A DNA stretch of 64,000 nt from Alphaproteobacteria bacterium (lineage in GTDB: Bacteria; Pseudomonadota; Alphaproteobacteria; Rhodobacterales; Rhodobacteraceae). The first letter of the stretch is position 1; the number at the start of each line of letters is the position of its first letter. Made by a program: the position numbers and the translations under genes. The notes beneath the pieces are model-generated. The model was not told the origin of the DNA. It saw only the letters and a list, made by a program, of their open reading frames with translations, and did not search any database. Shown in pieces: positions 62,755-64,000 of the stretch. The stretch spans positions 1 through 64,000 of the forward strand of contig JARFTV010000007.1 of NCBI GenBank assembly GCA_029289325.1, in the 5' to 3' direction.

Positions 62755-62776
62755 GGGGTCTGCCGTGGCAGGCCCC
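62755..62776 (+). terminator. Hairpin between ctaC and ctaB
   Basis: A near-perfect 10-bp stem (GGGGTCTGCC with GGCAGGCCCC, one G-U pair) closes on a 2-nt loop and is followed by CTAAGACC. It lies 28 bp after ctaC and 22 bp before ctaB. There is no T-tract, so it may stabilise the ctaC message or reduce ctaB expression rather than terminate fully. Confidence 0.4.
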
Positions 62777-62797
62777 CTAAGACCAGACGGAAGCGGA

Positions 62798-63742
62798 ATG
62801 AGCGATATTGGAGCATACCAGGGCGCGACCCCCGCCCCGCATGAGGCGGGTTTCGGCGATTACGTGCAGCTGCTGAAGCCGCGCGTGATGTCGCTGGTGG
62901 TCTTTACCGCGCTGGTGGGCCTTCTGGTCGCTCCGGTCGCGCTGCATCCTGTCGAGGCTTTCGCCGCGATCCTGTTCATTGCGTTGGGGGCAGGGGCCTC
63001 GGGCGCGCTGAACATGTGGTGGGACGCCGATATCGACCGGGTGATGAAGCGCACCGCGCGCCGTCCCGTTCCGGCCGGAAAGGTCGAGGCCAGCGAGGCG
63101 CTGGCCGTGGGCCTCGCGCTGTCGGGCATCAGCGTCGTGATGCTGTGGCTGGCGACGAACTGGGTCGCGGCGGCGCTGCTGGCCTTCACGATCTTCTTCT
63201 ACGCCGTCGTTTATTCGATGTGGCTCAAACGCTCCACCCCGCAGAACATCGTGATCGGTGGCGCGGCCGGGGCCTTCCCGCCGATGATCGGCTGGGTCGC
63301 GGCCACCGGGAGCGTTTCGGTCGAAGCCTTCCTGATGTTCGCGCTGATCTTCATGTGGACCCCGCCCCATTTCTGGGCGCTGGCGCTGTTCATGAAGGAA
63401 GATTACCACACGGCGGGTGTGCCGATGCTGACGGTGACGCATGGCCGCAAGGCGACGCGGGCGCATATCCTGGTCTACACGCTGCTTCTGGTGCCGGTGG
63501 CGCTGGGCGCGGCGGTGACCTCGATCGGCGGGCCGCTGACGCTGGCGGTCGCGGTGGCCCTGAACCTGTGGTTCGTCGTCGGCGCGTTCCGCATCTGGCG
63601 CCGGGACGAAGTGATGGCCGAGGCGGACAAATATGCCGTCGAAAAAGCCTTCTTCCGTTTCTCGCTTCTGTATCTTTTCCTGCATTTCGCGGCCTTCCTG
63701 GTGGAGCTGGCGCTGAAGGTTGCAGGGCTTGGGGGCTGGTGA
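62798..63742 (+). CDS. ctaB: Protoheme IX farnesyltransferase (heme O synthase)
   Basis: CtaB adds a farnesyl group to heme b to make heme O for the oxidase. The 314-residue membrane protein has the UbiA-family aspartate-rich motif NMWWDADIDRVMKRTARRPV, the second motif region VVYSMWLKRSTPQNIVIGG, and FMWTPPHFWALALFMKEDY. The ATG at 62798 gives normal family length. Confidence 0.97.
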   Translation: MSDIGAYQGATPAPHEAGFGDYVQLLKPRVMSLVVFTALVGLLVAPVALHPVEAFAAILFIALGAGASGALNMWWDADIDRVMKRTARRPVPAGKVEASEALAVGLALSGISVVMLWLATNWVAAALLAFTIFFYAVVYSMWLKRSTPQNIVIGGAAGAFPPMIGWVAATGSVSVEAFLMFALIFMWTPPHFWALALFMKEDYHTAGVPMLTVTHGRKATRAHILVYTLLLVPVALGAAVTSIGGPLTLAVAVALNLWFVVGAFRIWRRDEVMAEADKYAVEKAFFRFSLLYLFLHFAAFLVELALKVAGLGGW

Positions 63743-63743
63743 G

Positions 63744-63938
63744 ATGGCCTTTCGCCCCGAACATGAGCTGCACAAGCGCCGCTTCGGCCGGAACCTCGGG
63801 CTTGGCCTGACGCTGGCGGCTTTTGTCGCGCTGGTCTTTGCGCTGACCGTGGTCAAGGTCCAGCGCGGCGACCCGATGGAGGCCTATGACCATGTGGTCC
63901 GGCCTGGGTCCGTTCCCAAGGAGGAGGGTTCGCCATGA
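63744..63938 (+). CDS. Small single-pass membrane protein of the oxidase assembly cluster
   Basis: A 64-residue protein with one transmembrane helix (NLGLGLTLAAFVALVFALTV; about 16-36) and a basic N-terminus (HELHKRRFGR). Small proteins of this type sit between ctaB and ctaG in related alphaproteobacteria. Role not established; probably oxidase assembly. Its stop overlaps the next start (ATGA). Confidence 0.85.
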   Translation: MAFRPEHELHKRRFGRNLGLGLTLAAFVALVFALTVVKVQRGDPMEAYDHVVRPGSVPKEEGSP

Positions 63939-64000
63939 TCTTCCCGCGTCTGCAGGGGCCGCAACGCACTCTGGTCCAGCTTGTGGCGGTGGTCGTCACC
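63935..64000 (+). CDS. ctaG: Start of a ctaG-like cytochrome c oxidase assembly gene (truncated by window)
   Basis: The ATG at 63935 overlaps the upstream stop and follows GGAGGAGG. The 22 residues visible (IFPRLQGPQRTLVQLVAVVV) are the kind of N-terminal region seen in CtaG, which delivers copper to CuB of subunit I. Identity is based mainly on gene order, because the diagnostic cysteines lie beyond the window. Confidence 0.6.
   Translation, partial: MIFPRLQGPQRTLVQLVAVVVT

Noticed and set aside
1-64000. Insertion sequences, prophage, CRISPR arrays, tRNA genes flanking the island
   Set aside because: No transposase, integrase, spaced short repeats or tRNA-like cloverleaf was found by reading; the island boundaries lack obvious mobility genes.

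Overview
The window looks like a chromosomal segment of a GC-rich alphaproteobacterium, most likely from the Rhodobacterales/Paracoccaceae. This is inferred from base composition and from the ctaC-ctaB-small gene-ctaG cytochrome oxidase cluster at the right end; no 16S rRNA is present. I saw no tRNA, rRNA, insertion sequence or CRISPR array.

Left edge (1-4781): the 5' part of ilvD on the minus strand, then a four-gene PotABCD-like ABC importer on the plus strand with a strong hairpin after the binding-protein gene.

Sugar/methylthioribose cluster (4860-17191): a minus-strand operon carries an RbsABC-type importer, a split transketolase and a RuBisCO-like protein. Plus-strand genes encode methylthioribose kinase (mtnK), methylthioribose-1-phosphate isomerase (mtnA) and a fused class II aldolase/short-chain dehydrogenase. 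A SorC-type regulator sits among them. Two divergent promoter regions share one operator-like element (TTTGWCA-N6-TTTGACA), so the arms probably form one regulon. The set suggests uptake and breakdown of a 5-substituted pentose such as 5-methylthioribose or 5-deoxyribose, with aldolase cleavage to dihydroxyacetone phosphate and an aldehyde. The N-terminal transketolase gene appears broken by a small frameshifting deletion.

Type III secretion island (17267-56737): about 39 kb of almost continuous T3SS genes between metabolic genes and the housekeeping gene tex. I recognise secretin, inner ring, needle, rod, export apparatus (SctRSTUV), ATPase complex (SctKLNOQ), gatekeeper, SctX/Y, two translocators, SycD-like and CesT-like chaperones, a Crp/Fnr regulator and several probable substrates. 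YscE-, YscG-, SctX- and SctY-like proteins point to a Ysc-like needle system. Four features stand out. (1) An ExbB-like gene and two ExbD-like genes overlap one another and sctV by ATGA junctions, suggesting a proton-driven module coupled to the export gate. (2) A 457-residue probable effector carries both arginine motifs of eukaryotic RasGAP domains. (3) The secretin has extra N-domains and a GspD-like C-terminus, and SctD is about twice the usual size. (4) sctL has an in-frame amber codon. Two adjacent paralogous ~600-residue substrates and a chaperone-effector pair complete the cargo.

Right edge (56859-64000): tex, tldD, an alpha/beta hydrolase, and ctaC, ctaB, a small membrane protein and the start of a ctaG-like gene.
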